From positions 1-64,000 of the forward strand of contig NZ_JAEMUW010000010.1 of the NCBI RefSeq assembly GCF_016598485.1: a stretch of 64,000 bases of DNA, written 5' to 3'. This document shows, one piece after another, positions 40,357 to 48,361 of this stretch. Source of the stretch: Micromonospora coerulea. GTDB taxonomy: Bacteria; Actinomycetota; Actinomycetes; Mycobacteriales; Micromonosporaceae. The translations under genes were made by a program, and so were the position numbers. The notes under the pieces are model-generated. The model searched no databases and was not told the origin of the DNA. It saw only the letters and a program-made list of their open reading frames with translations. Position 1 is the stretch's first letter. The number at the start of each line of letters is the position of its first letter.

Positions 40357-41316
40357 GTGAGTCGTGGCTGGTCTCTCCGTGCCCGGCGCCGGGCCGCCGC
40401 GCCGCTGGCGCTGGTGGTGCTGGTGGCCGCGCTGACCGGGCTCGGCGGGTGCCGGGACGAGCGCGCCGAGCCGGTGCGGATCCGGATCGCCACCGGCAGC
40501 CCCACCGCCGTCTACCACGCCTTCGGGCAGTCGCTGGCCGCCGTGCTGAACCGGGAGCTGCCCGGAGTCCGGGCGGACGTGGTGGTCACCGCCGCCTCCG
40601 CGCAGAACGTCCGGCTGGTCGGCTCGGGCGCGGCGGAACTGGGCTTCACCCAGGCCGACGTGCTGCCCGCAGCGCCGCCGGAGCAGCCCGGCGTGCTCGC
40701 CGTGGCCCGGGTCTACGACGACCTGCTGCACCTGGTCACCACGGCCGGCGCGTCGGTGCGGACGCTGGCCGACCTGCGCGGGCGGCGGGTCTCGGTGGGC
40801 GCGGAGGGTTCCGGCACCGAGGTCACTGCCACCCGGCTGCTGACGGTGGCCCGGCTCGGCGGGGACGCGGTCCGCCAGGAGCACCTGGGCCTGGACGACT
40901 CCGTCGCCGCGCTGCGCGCCGGCCGGATCGACGCCTTCTTCTTCTCCGGCGGCCTGCCGGTGCGCGGCGTCGCGAAGCTGGCCGGCACCACCGCGGTCCG
41001 GATCGTCGAGCTGGGCGAGTGGACCGAGCCGCTGCGCCGCGCGTACGGGCAGGTCTACGTGACCCGGGACGTGCCCCAGTCGGTGTACGGGACACCGCCG
41101 GTCAGCACCGTGGCGAACCCGAACTACCTGATCGTCCGGGCCGACCTGCCGGAGGCGCTGGTCCGGGAGGTCACCCGGCTGCTGATGGAGCGCCGGGCGG
41201 AGCTGGCCGCCGCGCACCCGGCGGCCGGCCGGATGAGCCCCCGCTCGGCGATCGTCACCACCCCGCTGCCGCTGCACCCCGGGGCCGCCGACTGGTACCG
41301 AGCGAGCAAGCCCTAA
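40357..41316 (+). CDS. TAXI-family solute-binding lipoprotein
   Basis: A 319-aa extracytoplasmic binding protein of the TAXI type. The N-terminal Arg cluster, the hydrophobic run APLALVVLVAALTG and LGGC form a lipoprotein signal with the lipid-carrying Cys near residue 33. The mature part opens RIRIATGSPTAVYHAFGQS and continues TAASAQNVRLVGSGAAELGF and VSVGAEGSGTEVTATRLL, typical of the family. TAXI proteins normally feed TRAP permeases, but none is nearby. Its stop codon overlaps the stop of the convergent histidine kinase gene, hinting at a ligand-sensing role. GTG 40348 is an in-frame alternative start. Confidence 0.87.
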   Translation: MSRGWSLRARRRAAAPLALVVLVAALTGLGGCRDERAEPVRIRIATGSPTAVYHAFGQSLAAVLNRELPGVRADVVVTAASAQNVRLVGSGAAELGFTQADVLPAAPPEQPGVLAVARVYDDLLHLVTTAGASVRTLADLRGRRVSVGAEGSGTEVTATRLLTVARLGGDAVRQEHLGLDDSVAALRAGRIDAFFFSGGLPVRGVAKLAGTTAVRIVELGEWTEPLRRAYGQVYVTRDVPQSVYGTPPVSTVANPNYLIVRADLPEALVREVTRLLMERRAELAAAHPAAGRMSPRSAIVTTPLPLHPGAADWYRASKP

Positions 41317-42788
41317 CCGGCGTCGGCGCGTACCGCCCCGGCGGGCGTGACGCCGGCGTCCGGGTCGGCGGCCACCCCGTCGCCCCCGCCGGCCGGGTCG
41401 GCGACCACCTCGTCACCGGCGTCCGGGGCCGGGAACCACAGCTCGGCGACCAGTCCCCGGGGCTCGCCCTGGCGCATGGTGAGCCGGCCGTCCGAGGCGT
41501 CCACCAGCACCGCGACGATGGTCAGCCCCAGCCCGGCGCCGTCGACGTTCTGCACGTCCGGCGCCCGCCAGAACCGCTCGGTGGCCTGGTCGAGCTGGCT
41601 GGCGGTCATGCCCGGGCCGGTGTCCCGGACCTCCAGCGCGGTGCCCCCGTCGGCCGCCCGGACGATCACCGTCACCTCACCCCCGGCGCCGCTGAACTTC
41701 ACCGCGTTGTCGATCAGGGCGTCGAGCGCCTGGTCGATGGCGGTGGGCACGGTCCGGGCGTACGCCGGGGCGTCGACCCCGACCAGCCGGAGGGTGACCG
41801 ACCGGTGCCGGGCCAGCGGCTGCCAGGCGGTCACCCGGGAGGCGGCCAGCGCGGCCGCGTCCACCGTGATCCGCTGGTTCTCCTCCCGTTCGGCGCGGGC
41901 CAGGGTGAGCAGCGCGTCGAGCACCAGGGCCAGCCGGTCGGTCTCCTCCAGCGCCAACCGGTGCTCGGCGCGCCCGTCGGCGTCGGCGAGGCTCGGCCCC
42001 AGTTCCTCCACCCGCAGCCGCAGCGCGGTCAGCGGGTTGCGCAGCTGGTGGCTGGCGTGCGCGACGAAGGCCCGCTGCCGGTCCATCACGTCGGAGACCA
42101 CGTCGGCCATGTTGTTGAAGCTCGCCGCCAGCCGGCGCAGCTCCGGCGGGCCCAGCCGGGGGCGCACCCGGGCGCCCCGGTCACCCTCGGCGATCTCGTG
42201 GGTGACCGCGTCCAGCTCGGTGACCGGGCGCAGCACCCACCCGGCCAGCCCGAACGCGGTCGACACGCAGGCCAGCACCGCGAGCAGGCCGATCCCGGCG
42301 AGCAGCAGCCACCAGGACGTGACGGTACGCCGCACCCGGTCGGCGGGGGTGGCGGTGACCACCGCGCCCAGCACCTCGCCGCCGTCGTTGATCGGGACCG
42401 CCACCACCACCGGCCCGTGCGCCCACGGCCACACCGACTCCGGGCCACTGAACTGCTGCCCGGCCAGCGCGGTGTCCAGCGCTGAGGTGGTGCCCTGGCC
42501 GGCCCGCCAGCCGCGGGACGCGACGACCGTGCGGCCGTCCCGGTCGACCACCGCCGCGCCGATGCCGTACAGCTGGTCGTAGGCCCCCAGCTCGGCGTCG
42601 AGCGGACCGGGGCCGCCGCCGCGTAGCGCCGGCCCGGCCAGCGAGGCGAAGCGGGTGGCGTCGGCCAACCGGTCGGCGCGGACCCGGTCGGTCTCGCGGC
42701 TGGCCAGGGTGGCCGCCAGCGGCGTCTCCAGCGCCAGGAGCACCAGCACCATCAGCAGCAGGTAGCTGATCACCAGCCGACGACGCAC
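41313..42788 (-). CDS. Sensor histidine kinase
   Basis: A 491-aa membrane kinase. The first span is at about 6-28, an extracytoplasmic sensor region of about 125 residues follows, and the second span is at about 155-180. Then HAMP, HisKA with the phospho-accepting His in VAHASHQLRNPLTALRLR, and HATPase_c (IDNAVKFSGAGGEV, VRDTGPGM, GAGLGLTIV). The tail after the ATPase domain is acidic. GTG lies nine nucleotides after the response-regulator stop, with GAGGAGG overlapping that stop, so the pair is one operon. The ligand could be delivered by the facing TAXI lipoprotein; that is inference. Confidence 0.9.
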   Translation of the reverse strand: MRRRLVISYLLLMVLVLLALETPLAATLASRETDRVRADRLADATRFASLAGPALRGGGPGPLDAELGAYDQLYGIGAAVVDRDGRTVVASRGWRAGQGTTSALDTALAGQQFSGPESVWPWAHGPVVVAVPINDGGEVLGAVVTATPADRVRRTVTSWWLLLAGIGLLAVLACVSTAFGLAGWVLRPVTELDAVTHEIAEGDRGARVRPRLGPPELRRLAASFNNMADVVSDVMDRQRAFVAHASHQLRNPLTALRLRVEELGPSLADADGRAEHRLALEETDRLALVLDALLTLARAEREENQRITVDAAALAASRVTAWQPLARHRSVTLRLVGVDAPAYARTVPTAIDQALDALIDNAVKFSGAGGEVTVIVRAADGGTALEVRDTGPGMTASQLDQATERFWRAPDVQNVDGAGLGLTIVAVLVDASDGRLTMRQGEPRGLVAELWFPAPDAGDEVVADPAGGGDGVAADPDAGVTPAGAVRADAG

Positions 42789-42797
42789 CCGGCCTCC

Positions 42798-43454
42798 TCA
42801 CTCGCCGCGGAGCCGGTAGCCGACCCCGCGGACGGTCTCCACCAGGGTCGGGTCGCCGAGCTTGCCGCGCAGCGAGCCGACGTGCACCTCCACGGTGTGC
42901 CGGTCGGCCCAGGTGGTGCCCCAGACGTCGAGCAGGATCCGGTCCCGGGGCACGGCCACCCCGGGTTGCCGGGCGAGGGAGACCAGGATGTCGAACTCCT
43001 TGCGGGTGAGGGCGACCGGCCGACCGGCCACGCTCACCGTCCGCCCGCCCACGTCGATGCGGACCGCGCCGGCCTCGATCAGGTTCCGCTCCGGCACGGT
43101 GTGGGCCGCCCGGCGCAGCACCGCCTCGATCCGGGCCTGCAGCTCCACCATCGAGAACGGCTTGACCACGTAGTCGTCGGCGCCCAGCCGCAGGCCGAGC
43201 ACCCGGTCGCGTTCCTCGCCGCGGGCGGTGACCGCGATGATGCCGAGCTGGCTGCTGCGCCGGCGCAGCTCCCGGCACAGATCCGTGCCGTCGCCGTCGG
43301 GCAGGGTCAGGTCGAGCAGCACCAGGTCGCAGGGGGCGGCGGAGAGCGCGGCGGCGACGGTGGCCGCGTGCTCCACCTCGTACCCGCGCCGGGTGAGCGC
43401 CGACGAGAGGGCGGCGGCCACCCGACGGTCGTCCTCGACCAGGAGGATCCGCAC
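42798..43454 (-). CDS. OmpR/PhoB-family response regulator
   Basis: A 218-aa regulator with a receiver domain (acidic VEDD at 6-9, phospho-acceptor Asp48 in LVLLDLTLPDGDG, conserved Lys in DDYVVKPFSM) and a C-terminal winged helix (ALTRKEFDILVSLA, VDVHV-like VEVHVGSLRGKLG, VRGVGYRLRGE). It is the cognate partner of the downstream kinase. The GTG start gives the normal RILLVEDDRR opening. Confidence 0.93.
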   Translation of the reverse strand: MRILLVEDDRRVAAALSSALTRRGYEVEHAATVAAALSAAPCDLVLLDLTLPDGDGTDLCRELRRRSSQLGIIAVTARGEERDRVLGLRLGADDYVVKPFSMVELQARIEAVLRRAAHTVPERNLIEAGAVRIDVGGRTVSVAGRPVALTRKEFDILVSLARQPGVAVPRDRILLDVWGTTWADRHTVEVHVGSLRGKLGDPTLVETVRGVGYRLRGE

Positions 43455-43567
43455 CCCTGTCCCCCAATTCCCTCGACCTGCTGCCCACGAATGGTGGCAG
43501 ACGGGCCGGCGCGGCGGGAGTCCCCGTCCCCCCGCCGCAGGGCCGGACGACCGGCGACCCGGTGGGT

Positions 43568-43573
43568 TAAGGT
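43568..43573 (+). promoter_or_regulatory. Predicted -10 of the mannosyltransferase gene (leaderless)
   Basis: TAAGGT ends eight nucleotides before the GTG. The flanking bases GTGGGT before it and GTGTCCGC after it recur almost unchanged at 53107-53133. Confidence 0.5.
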
Positions 43574-43581
43574 TCTGCCTT

Positions 43582-44850
43582 GTGTCCGCTCCCGCCGCCG
43601 CGCACGACGAGTCCGCGCCCCGCCGCGACCTCGACGCCGAATCCCCGACCGACCCCGACCGCCGCGGCGTGACCCCGGCTCCGGCCGCCGGGACCGGCCA
43701 GCCGGACGGCCCCGCGGACGGGCGGCGGCCCGGGTGGTGGCTGCGGTACCCGGCGGCGCAGGCGATGGCGCTCTACGCGCTGCTGCGCGTCAGCGGGCTG
43801 GTCATCCTGGCGATCTTCGCCCACCGCGCCGGCACGGACTTCTGGCCGCTGCTGCACAGCCGGTTCGACAGCAGCTGGTACGTGCAGATCGCCGACAACG
43901 GGTACGACCAGGGGCTGGTGAACCACCGCCCGGACGGGTCCAGCCGGCTGCCAAACCTGCCGTTCTTCCCGCTCTACCCGGGGCTCATCGCGGCGGTCGC
44001 CGCCATCACCCCATTCTCCACGCCGGTCGCCGCGCTGATCGTCTCCTGGCTGGGTGGGCTGGCCGCCGCCGCGGGGATCTACGCCGTCGGCGCCCACCTC
44101 GGCTCCCGCCGGGTCGGGCTGCTCCTGGTGGGCCTCTGGGCGGTGCTGCCGCACGCCATCGTGCAGAACATGGCCTACACGGAGACCATCTTCACCGCGC
44201 TGGTCGCGTGGACGCTCTACGCGCTGCTGCGCCGGCAGTGGCTGACCGCCGGCCTGCTCTGCCTGGTCGCCGGCCTCTCCCGGCCCACCGCCACGACGGT
44301 GGCCGCCGCGGTCGGCCTGACCGCGCTGGTGGCCATCGTCCGCCGGCAGGACGGCTGGCGGCCCTGGGTGGCGGCGGCGCTCAGCCCGCTGGGGTACCTG
44401 GGCTACCTGGCCTGGATCGGGCACCGGCTGGGCCGGATCGACGGCTACTTCCACATGCAGGAGACGACCTGGCGGATCGGCTTCGACGGCGGGGCGTCGA
44501 CGGTCAAGGCGCTGGACGAGATGCTGACCCAGCCGACCAGGCTGGCGTTCTACATGTCCACCCTGCTGCTGGGGCTCGCGGTGGTGCTGATCGCGCTGCT
44601 CGTCCTGCACCGCTACCCGCTGCCCCTGGTGATCTACTCGATCGCCTTCTTCCTGATCAGCATCGGCACCGAGAACTACTACTGGGCGAAGGGCCGCTAC
44701 CTGATGCCCGCCTTCACGCTGCTGCTGCCGATCGCGATGGGGCTCGGCAAGGCCCGCCGGAGCACCGTGGTGGCGCTCTTCGTGTTCCTGGTGCTGGTCT
44801 CCGGCTGGTACGGCACGTACCTGTGCCTGGTCTGGAAGGCGTCGCCGTAA
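43582..44850 (+). CDS. PIG-V-type (GPI mannosyltransferase-like) GT-C membrane glycosyltransferase
   Basis: A 422-aa protein. The first 50 residues are Ala/Pro/Asp-rich and probably cytosolic and disordered. About nine membrane spans follow. The first external loop contains FDSSWYVQIADNGY and then NLPFFPLYPGLI, a pattern of PIG-V-related mannosyltransferases that use polyprenyl-phosphate mannose. AYTETIF and the late loop NYYWAKGRYLMP also fit. Likely role: adding mannose, or another sugar, to an envelope glycan or protein on the outer face. It is divergent from the two-component system. Confidence 0.82.
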   Translation: MSAPAAAHDESAPRRDLDAESPTDPDRRGVTPAPAAGTGQPDGPADGRRPGWWLRYPAAQAMALYALLRVSGLVILAIFAHRAGTDFWPLLHSRFDSSWYVQIADNGYDQGLVNHRPDGSSRLPNLPFFPLYPGLIAAVAAITPFSTPVAALIVSWLGGLAAAAGIYAVGAHLGSRRVGLLLVGLWAVLPHAIVQNMAYTETIFTALVAWTLYALLRRQWLTAGLLCLVAGLSRPTATTVAAAVGLTALVAIVRRQDGWRPWVAAALSPLGYLGYLAWIGHRLGRIDGYFHMQETTWRIGFDGGASTVKALDEMLTQPTRLAFYMSTLLLGLAVVLIALLVLHRYPLPLVIYSIAFFLISIGTENYYWAKGRYLMPAFTLLLPIAMGLGKARRSTVVALFVFLVLVSGWYGTYLCLVWKASP

Positions 44851-44854
44851 CCCG

Positions 44855-44872
44855 CCGGCGGCCTCCCGCCGG
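44855..44872. terminator. Hairpin between convergent genes
   Basis: CCGGCGG-CCTC-CCGCCGG is a perfect 7-bp stem with a 4-nt loop, just after the mannosyltransferase stop and before the end of the convergent small gene. It could serve both. Confidence 0.45.
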
Positions 44873-44899
44873 GGCCGCGGACGCCGGGCCGCTCCCGCT

Positions 44900-45211
44900 T
44901 CAGAGACCGAAGACCTCGTCCGCGGTGGCATCCCGGACCCCGTCGACGAAGCCCCGGAAGCCGGGATCGTCGTGGCTGGCGGGCACGCTGGTCACGGTGA
45001 TCCCGGTGGCCTGGGTGACCGCGTCGACCAGCGGCGGGTAGTCGATCTCGGCGTCGGCGAAGGTGTCGTCGTCGGCCTGCCCGAGGTTGATCACGTGCTG
45101 CACGTCCTCAGTCGGGGTGTCCGGGTCGGCGGCCCACTCCGTGCCGGCCCGGTGGCACTCGTCGTAGACCGCCCGCTGGCCGTCGGTCCAGTCCTCGTGA
45201 TAGCTGCGCAT
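44900..45211 (-). CDS. Hypothetical small acidic protein, 103 aa
   Basis: Not recognised. Opens MRSYHEDWTDGQRAVYDECH and is rich in Asp and Thr, with no signal peptide or membrane span, so it is probably cytosolic and soluble. ATG 45211 is preferred because GGAGGG lies six nucleotides upstream; an ATG two codons earlier sits directly against that site. It is divergent from the DUF952 gene. Confidence 0.65.
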   Translation of the reverse strand: MRSYHEDWTDGQRAVYDECHRAGTEWAADPDTPTEDVQHVINLGQADDDTFADAEIDYPPLVDAVTQATGITVTSVPASHDDPGFRGFVDGVRDATADEVFGL

Positions 45212-45298
45212 CGCCATCCCTCCGCGCCCGTCGATCCCGAGCATGCCGGCTGTGCGGGCCGGTCGGGGCCGGACCGGCGAACCCGGTACCCGCCGCCC

Positions 45299-45304
45299 TA
45301 GGCT
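45299..45304 (+). promoter_or_regulatory. Predicted -10 of the DUF952 gene (leaderless)
   Basis: TAGGCT ends six nucleotides before GTG 45311. This spacing favours the second of two adjacent GTG codons as the start. Confidence 0.4.
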
Positions 45305-45310
45305 GCGGTG

Positions 45311-45649
45311 GTGATCTACAAGATTCTGTCGAACGACGAGTGGGACGACGCCCGCGCCGCCGGGCGGTTCACCGGCACCGCGATGGACGAGCAGGACGGC
45401 TACATTCACCTCTCCGGCGCCGACCAGGTGGTGGAGACCGCCCGCCGGGTGTTCGCCGGGGTCACCGGGCTGACCCTGCTCACCGTCGATCCCGACCGGC
45501 TCGGCGACGGGCTGCGCTGGGAGCCGTCCCGCGGTGGCGCGCTCTTCCCGCACCTCTACGGGGCGCTGCCGGTGGACGCGGTGGTGGCGGCGGAGGCCCT
45601 GCCGGCGGACACACCCGCCGCCGACGCGGTGGCGGCGCTGCTCGCCTGA
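45311..45649 (+). CDS. DUF952 domain protein
   Basis: A 112-aa protein matching the DUF952 pattern: IYKILSNDEWDDARAAGRF at the start, DGYIHLSGADQV in the middle, and LRWEPSRGGALFPHLYGALP. The conserved His residues in YIHLS and FPHLYG suggest a small catalytic or binding pocket related to ADP-ribosyltransferase folds, but no activity is established. The start is placed by the leaderless promoter and the family-typical IYKI opening; GTG 45308 is one codon earlier. Confidence 0.82.
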   Translation: MIYKILSNDEWDDARAAGRFTGTAMDEQDGYIHLSGADQVVETARRVFAGVTGLTLLTVDPDRLGDGLRWEPSRGGALFPHLYGALPVDAVVAAEALPADTPAADAVAALLA

Positions 45650-45658
45650 CCGGCTCGC

Positions 45659-45664
45659 TATGCT
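45659..45664 (+). promoter_or_regulatory. Candidate -10 upstream of the wbpD-like gene
   Basis: TATGCT is a good -10 match. It lies about 150 nt before the acetyltransferase ATG, implying a long leader. A 46-codon reading frame from GTG 45676 ends by overlapping that ATG (ATGA) but encodes only Arg/Pro/Gly-rich sequence, so it is not called as a gene. Confidence 0.35.
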
Positions 45665-45812
45665 ACGCCGAGCCCGTGCCCCGGCCTCGGCATCGACTGT
45701 CGGGGCGGCCGGGCGGTCCTGGCCCGCGCGGGCCGCGGCGGTCACCCGGCGCGGACCCGGCGCGCGGCACCGACGGCGCGACGGAGCGCCCTGCGACGAT
45801 GCGAGTTGAAGG

Positions 45813-46352
45813 ATGACTGACAGCAACGACCGGTCCCCGATCTTCGTCCACCCCACGGCCGACGTGGAGGAGGGCGCCACGGTCGGCGACGGCACCAAGG
45901 TCTGGCACCTGGCCCACATCCGCTCGACCGCGCAGGTCGGCGCCGGCTGCGTCATCGGGCGCAACGTGTACGTCGACGCCGGCGTCACGGTCGGCGACCT
46001 GGTGAAGATCCAGAACAACGTCTCCGTCTACCAGGGCGTGACCATCGAGGACGAGGTCTTCGTCGGCCCCTGCGCCGTCTTCACCAACGACTTCCGCCCG
46101 CGCGCCCAGAACCCGGACTGGAAGATCACCCCCACCCTGGTCCGCCGCGGCGCCTCGATCGGCGCCAACGCCACCCTGGTCTGCGGGATCGAGGTCGGCG
46201 AGTTCGCGATGATCGCCGCCGGCTCCGTGGTCACCAAGGACGTCAAGCCGTACCAGCTGGTCGCCGGCAACCCGGCGCGGCCGAAGGGCTGGGTCGACGA
46301 GCGCGGCGAGGTCATCTCCCGGGACGTCGACAACCCGCCGCAGCAGGGCTGA
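45813..46352 (+). CDS. WbpD/WlbB-like UDP-sugar 3-N-acetyltransferase
   Basis: A 179-aa left-handed beta-helix acetyltransferase. FVHPTADVEEGATVGDGTK, VWHLAHIRSTAQVG and VKIQNNVSVYQGVTIEDEVF match the WbpD/WlbB group, which acetylates the 3-amino group of UDP-2-acetamido-3-amino-2,3-dideoxy-glucuronate. PCAVFTNDFRPRA is the usual substrate-loop region. The ribosome site is poor: GAAGG directly abuts the ATG. Partner genes for the other pathway steps lie between 48.4 and 63.9 kb. Confidence 0.87.
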   Translation: MTDSNDRSPIFVHPTADVEEGATVGDGTKVWHLAHIRSTAQVGAGCVIGRNVYVDAGVTVGDLVKIQNNVSVYQGVTIEDEVFVGPCAVFTNDFRPRAQNPDWKITPTLVRRGASIGANATLVCGIEVGEFAMIAAGSVVTKDVKPYQLVAGNPARPKGWVDERGEVISRDVDNPPQQG

Positions 46353-46359
46353 GCACGCA

Positions 46360-46393
46360 ACCGGGGGCGACGGCTCATGCCGTCGCCCCCGGT
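46360..46393. terminator. Bidirectional hairpin terminator
   Basis: A perfect 15-bp stem (46360-46374 with 46379-46393) with loop TCAT lies between the convergent acetyltransferase and TagF-like genes. Confidence 0.85.
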
Positions 46394-46409
46394 CGTCCGC
46401 GTCGCGCGG

Positions 46410-48158
46410 TCAGCCGCAGAGGCGGTCGATCTCGCCCCGGAACCGGTCCACCGGGTTCACCCCGGCGGGGCCGAGCAGGTACTCCTTCAGCTCCCGCCGC
46501 GCCTCGGTCATCGGGTCGTCCCCGGTCCGGGTGAGGGTGAGGACCTTCGCCAGCTCGCCGCAGTCGGCCGAGAGCAGGTACGCCGCCCGGGCGGTCGGGA
46601 ACGTCCGCCGGAACTCGTCCTCGGGCAGGCCCGCCGGGTTGGCCACGACGTACGGCCGCTCGCTCTGCACGAAGTCGGAGACCACGCTGGAGACGTCGCT
46701 GATCAGCAGGTCGGTGGTGTTGAAGCAGTCGAACAGGGCCGGCAGGCGGCCGGTGACCACCAGGTGCGCGGTGCCGTCCAGCGAGGTGGCGTCGGGGTCG
46801 CCGCCCGCGGCGCGGATCCGGGCGACGATCCGCTCGTGCGCCGCCCGGGCCTTCTTCGACCGGGTGCCCGTCAACGGGTGCGGCTTGTAGATCACCCGTA
46901 CCCCGCCGGTGGCGAGCAGGCCGGTGATGATCCGCTCCCCCATCAGCACCACCGAGGTGTGGTACGGGTCGTCGTCGAGCCAGCCCTCCCAGGTGGGGGC
47001 GTAGAGCACGGTGAACGGGCGGTCGGCCGACTCCGAGCCGAAGGTGTGCACCCCGGCGAGCTGCGGGCGGCCGATCTCCACGATGTCGCGGTCCAGCACG
47101 CCCACCCCGGCCCGGGCGTACCGCTCCCGGCCGGCCGGCCCGGCGACCCAGACCTCGTCGTACACCTTGCTGTAGGGGTTGACGCTGGCCTGCTTGTCGC
47201 TGTCGCCGTGGCCGACGAAGACGTGCTTCACGCCCGGCTCGCGGAGCATGTGGATGTTGGCGCCGACGTTGGCCGCGTACAGGGCGACCCGGATGCTGCC
47301 CAGGTCGAGGTTCATGAAGTCCACGCCGGCCGGTACGCAGACCACCGGCAGCCGGGTGTCGGCCAGCTCGTGGAACGCGTCCTCGGCGCGCAGCAGCACG
47401 ACCGCGCGGTGCCCGGCCGCCTCGATCGGGGCGAGCCACATGTTGGCCTGGTAGACGTCCTTGGCCGGGCCGGCGAAGTAGAGCGCCACCTCGGGCCGCT
47501 CCCGGGCCAGCCAGTCGTGCACCGCGGGCAGCACGCCGGGGGCCTTGCCGCGCCCGCGCAACCAGGTGAGCGCCAGCACCGCCGCGGTGACGACCCCCGC
47601 GGCCAGGGTGACCAGCCCGGTCACCACCACCGGGCTGACCCGGTCGACCAGCGCGGCCACCACGGCCGCGGGCACGAGGAGCACGTTGAGCAAGGGCAGC
47701 CGCAGCCCGGCGAGCCGCTGGGCCCAGACCGGCGGTACCGGCACCCGGCGCAGCGCGCCGAGGTCGATGTTGCGGGTGAACGCCGGGGTGTCGGCCCGCC
47801 CGTCGACGATCTTGGTCAGGGCGGTGGTGCCGACGGCCACGGTCCACAGCGCGGCGGGCAGCAACAGGACCCCGAGGGTCCCGGCCAGCCCGGGGCGGAC
47901 CGCGCTGACGATCAGCAGGACGACCGACAGGTCGCGGGTGAGCCGCCGCCAGACCAGCCCGAGACCGGCCTTCTGGAGCAGCGCACCTGTCTCGGCGAAC
48001 CGGGTGGCGAGGGCGACCTCGCCGGAGATGGCGACCAGCCCGGCGACCGCGAACGGGACCACCCAGCCGAAGACGCCGGCGAGCACCATGATCCCGTACG
48101 CCAGCAGCACCGCGCCGACCGTGGCCACGCCCTGCTGGCTCCGTACTCTGCTGAACAA
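46410..48158 (-). CDS. TagF/TagB-like CDP-glycerol glycerophosphotransferase-family protein
   Basis: A 582-aa protein. The N-terminal half (about 1-210) has several membrane spans, and the C-terminal half (about 225-582) is a GT-B-like polymer transferase. The latter shows VFVGHGDSDKQ, VLYAPTWEGWLDD, VIYKPHPLTG (catalytic-type His) and LISDVSSVVSDFVQSERP, hallmarks of TagF/TagB teichoic-acid polymerases. Members also make sugar-phosphate capsules, so polyol phosphate is not certain. TTG 48158 is chosen because AGGGAG lies six nucleotides upstream; an ATG at 48278 has no visible site. Confidence 0.8.
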   Translation of the reverse strand: MFSRVRSQQGVATVGAVLLAYGIMVLAGVFGWVVPFAVAGLVAISGEVALATRFAETGALLQKAGLGLVWRRLTRDLSVVLLIVSAVRPGLAGTLGVLLLPAALWTVAVGTTALTKIVDGRADTPAFTRNIDLGALRRVPVPPVWAQRLAGLRLPLLNVLLVPAAVVAALVDRVSPVVVTGLVTLAAGVVTAAVLALTWLRGRGKAPGVLPAVHDWLARERPEVALYFAGPAKDVYQANMWLAPIEAAGHRAVVLLRAEDAFHELADTRLPVVCVPAGVDFMNLDLGSIRVALYAANVGANIHMLREPGVKHVFVGHGDSDKQASVNPYSKVYDEVWVAGPAGRERYARAGVGVLDRDIVEIGRPQLAGVHTFGSESADRPFTVLYAPTWEGWLDDDPYHTSVVLMGERIITGLLATGGVRVIYKPHPLTGTRSKKARAAHERIVARIRAAGGDPDATSLDGTAHLVVTGRLPALFDCFNTTDLLISDVSSVVSDFVQSERPYVVANPAGLPEDEFRRTFPTARAAYLLSADCGELAKVLTLTRTGDDPMTEARRELKEYLLGPAGVNPVDRFRGEIDRLCG

Positions 48159-48179
48159 AGAACGCTCCCTGTCTGCCCA

Positions 48180-48204
48180 CCGGTATCGATGAGTCCGATA
48201 CCGG
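48180..48204. promoter_or_regulatory. Operator-like inverted repeat before the TagF-like gene
   Basis: CCGGTATCG-ATGAGTC-CGATACCGG is a perfect 9-bp dyad centred about 35 nt upstream of the chosen start, where a repressor or activator would overlap the promoter or leader. Confidence 0.45.
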
Positions 48205-48312
48205 ACAGCTGCGACCTTAAACGGGCCAAGTAACACAAGTATTGCCGGGGTGTCGGGCGGGTGAACGGCCGGTGACACTGCTCACCGCGGGTACCCGACG
48301 AGCCGCGCAACG

Positions 48313-48347
48313 CAGTGGGCCCCGGCCGTGACGGCCGGGGCCCACTG
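48313..48347. terminator. Long hairpin terminator after the sugar dehydrogenase
   Basis: A perfect 16-bp stem (48313-48328 with 48332-48347) with loop TGA lies 14 bases beyond the dehydrogenase stop on the minus strand. It separates that operon from the TagF-like gene. Confidence 0.85.
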
Positions 48348-48361
48348 GCGGGGCGGGCGGG

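Noticed and set aside
45676..45816. 46-codon frame ending with ATGA overlap at the WbpD-like gene
   Set aside because: Arg/Pro/Gly-only composition, no conserved motif, and the overlap can arise by chance; treated as leader sequence.
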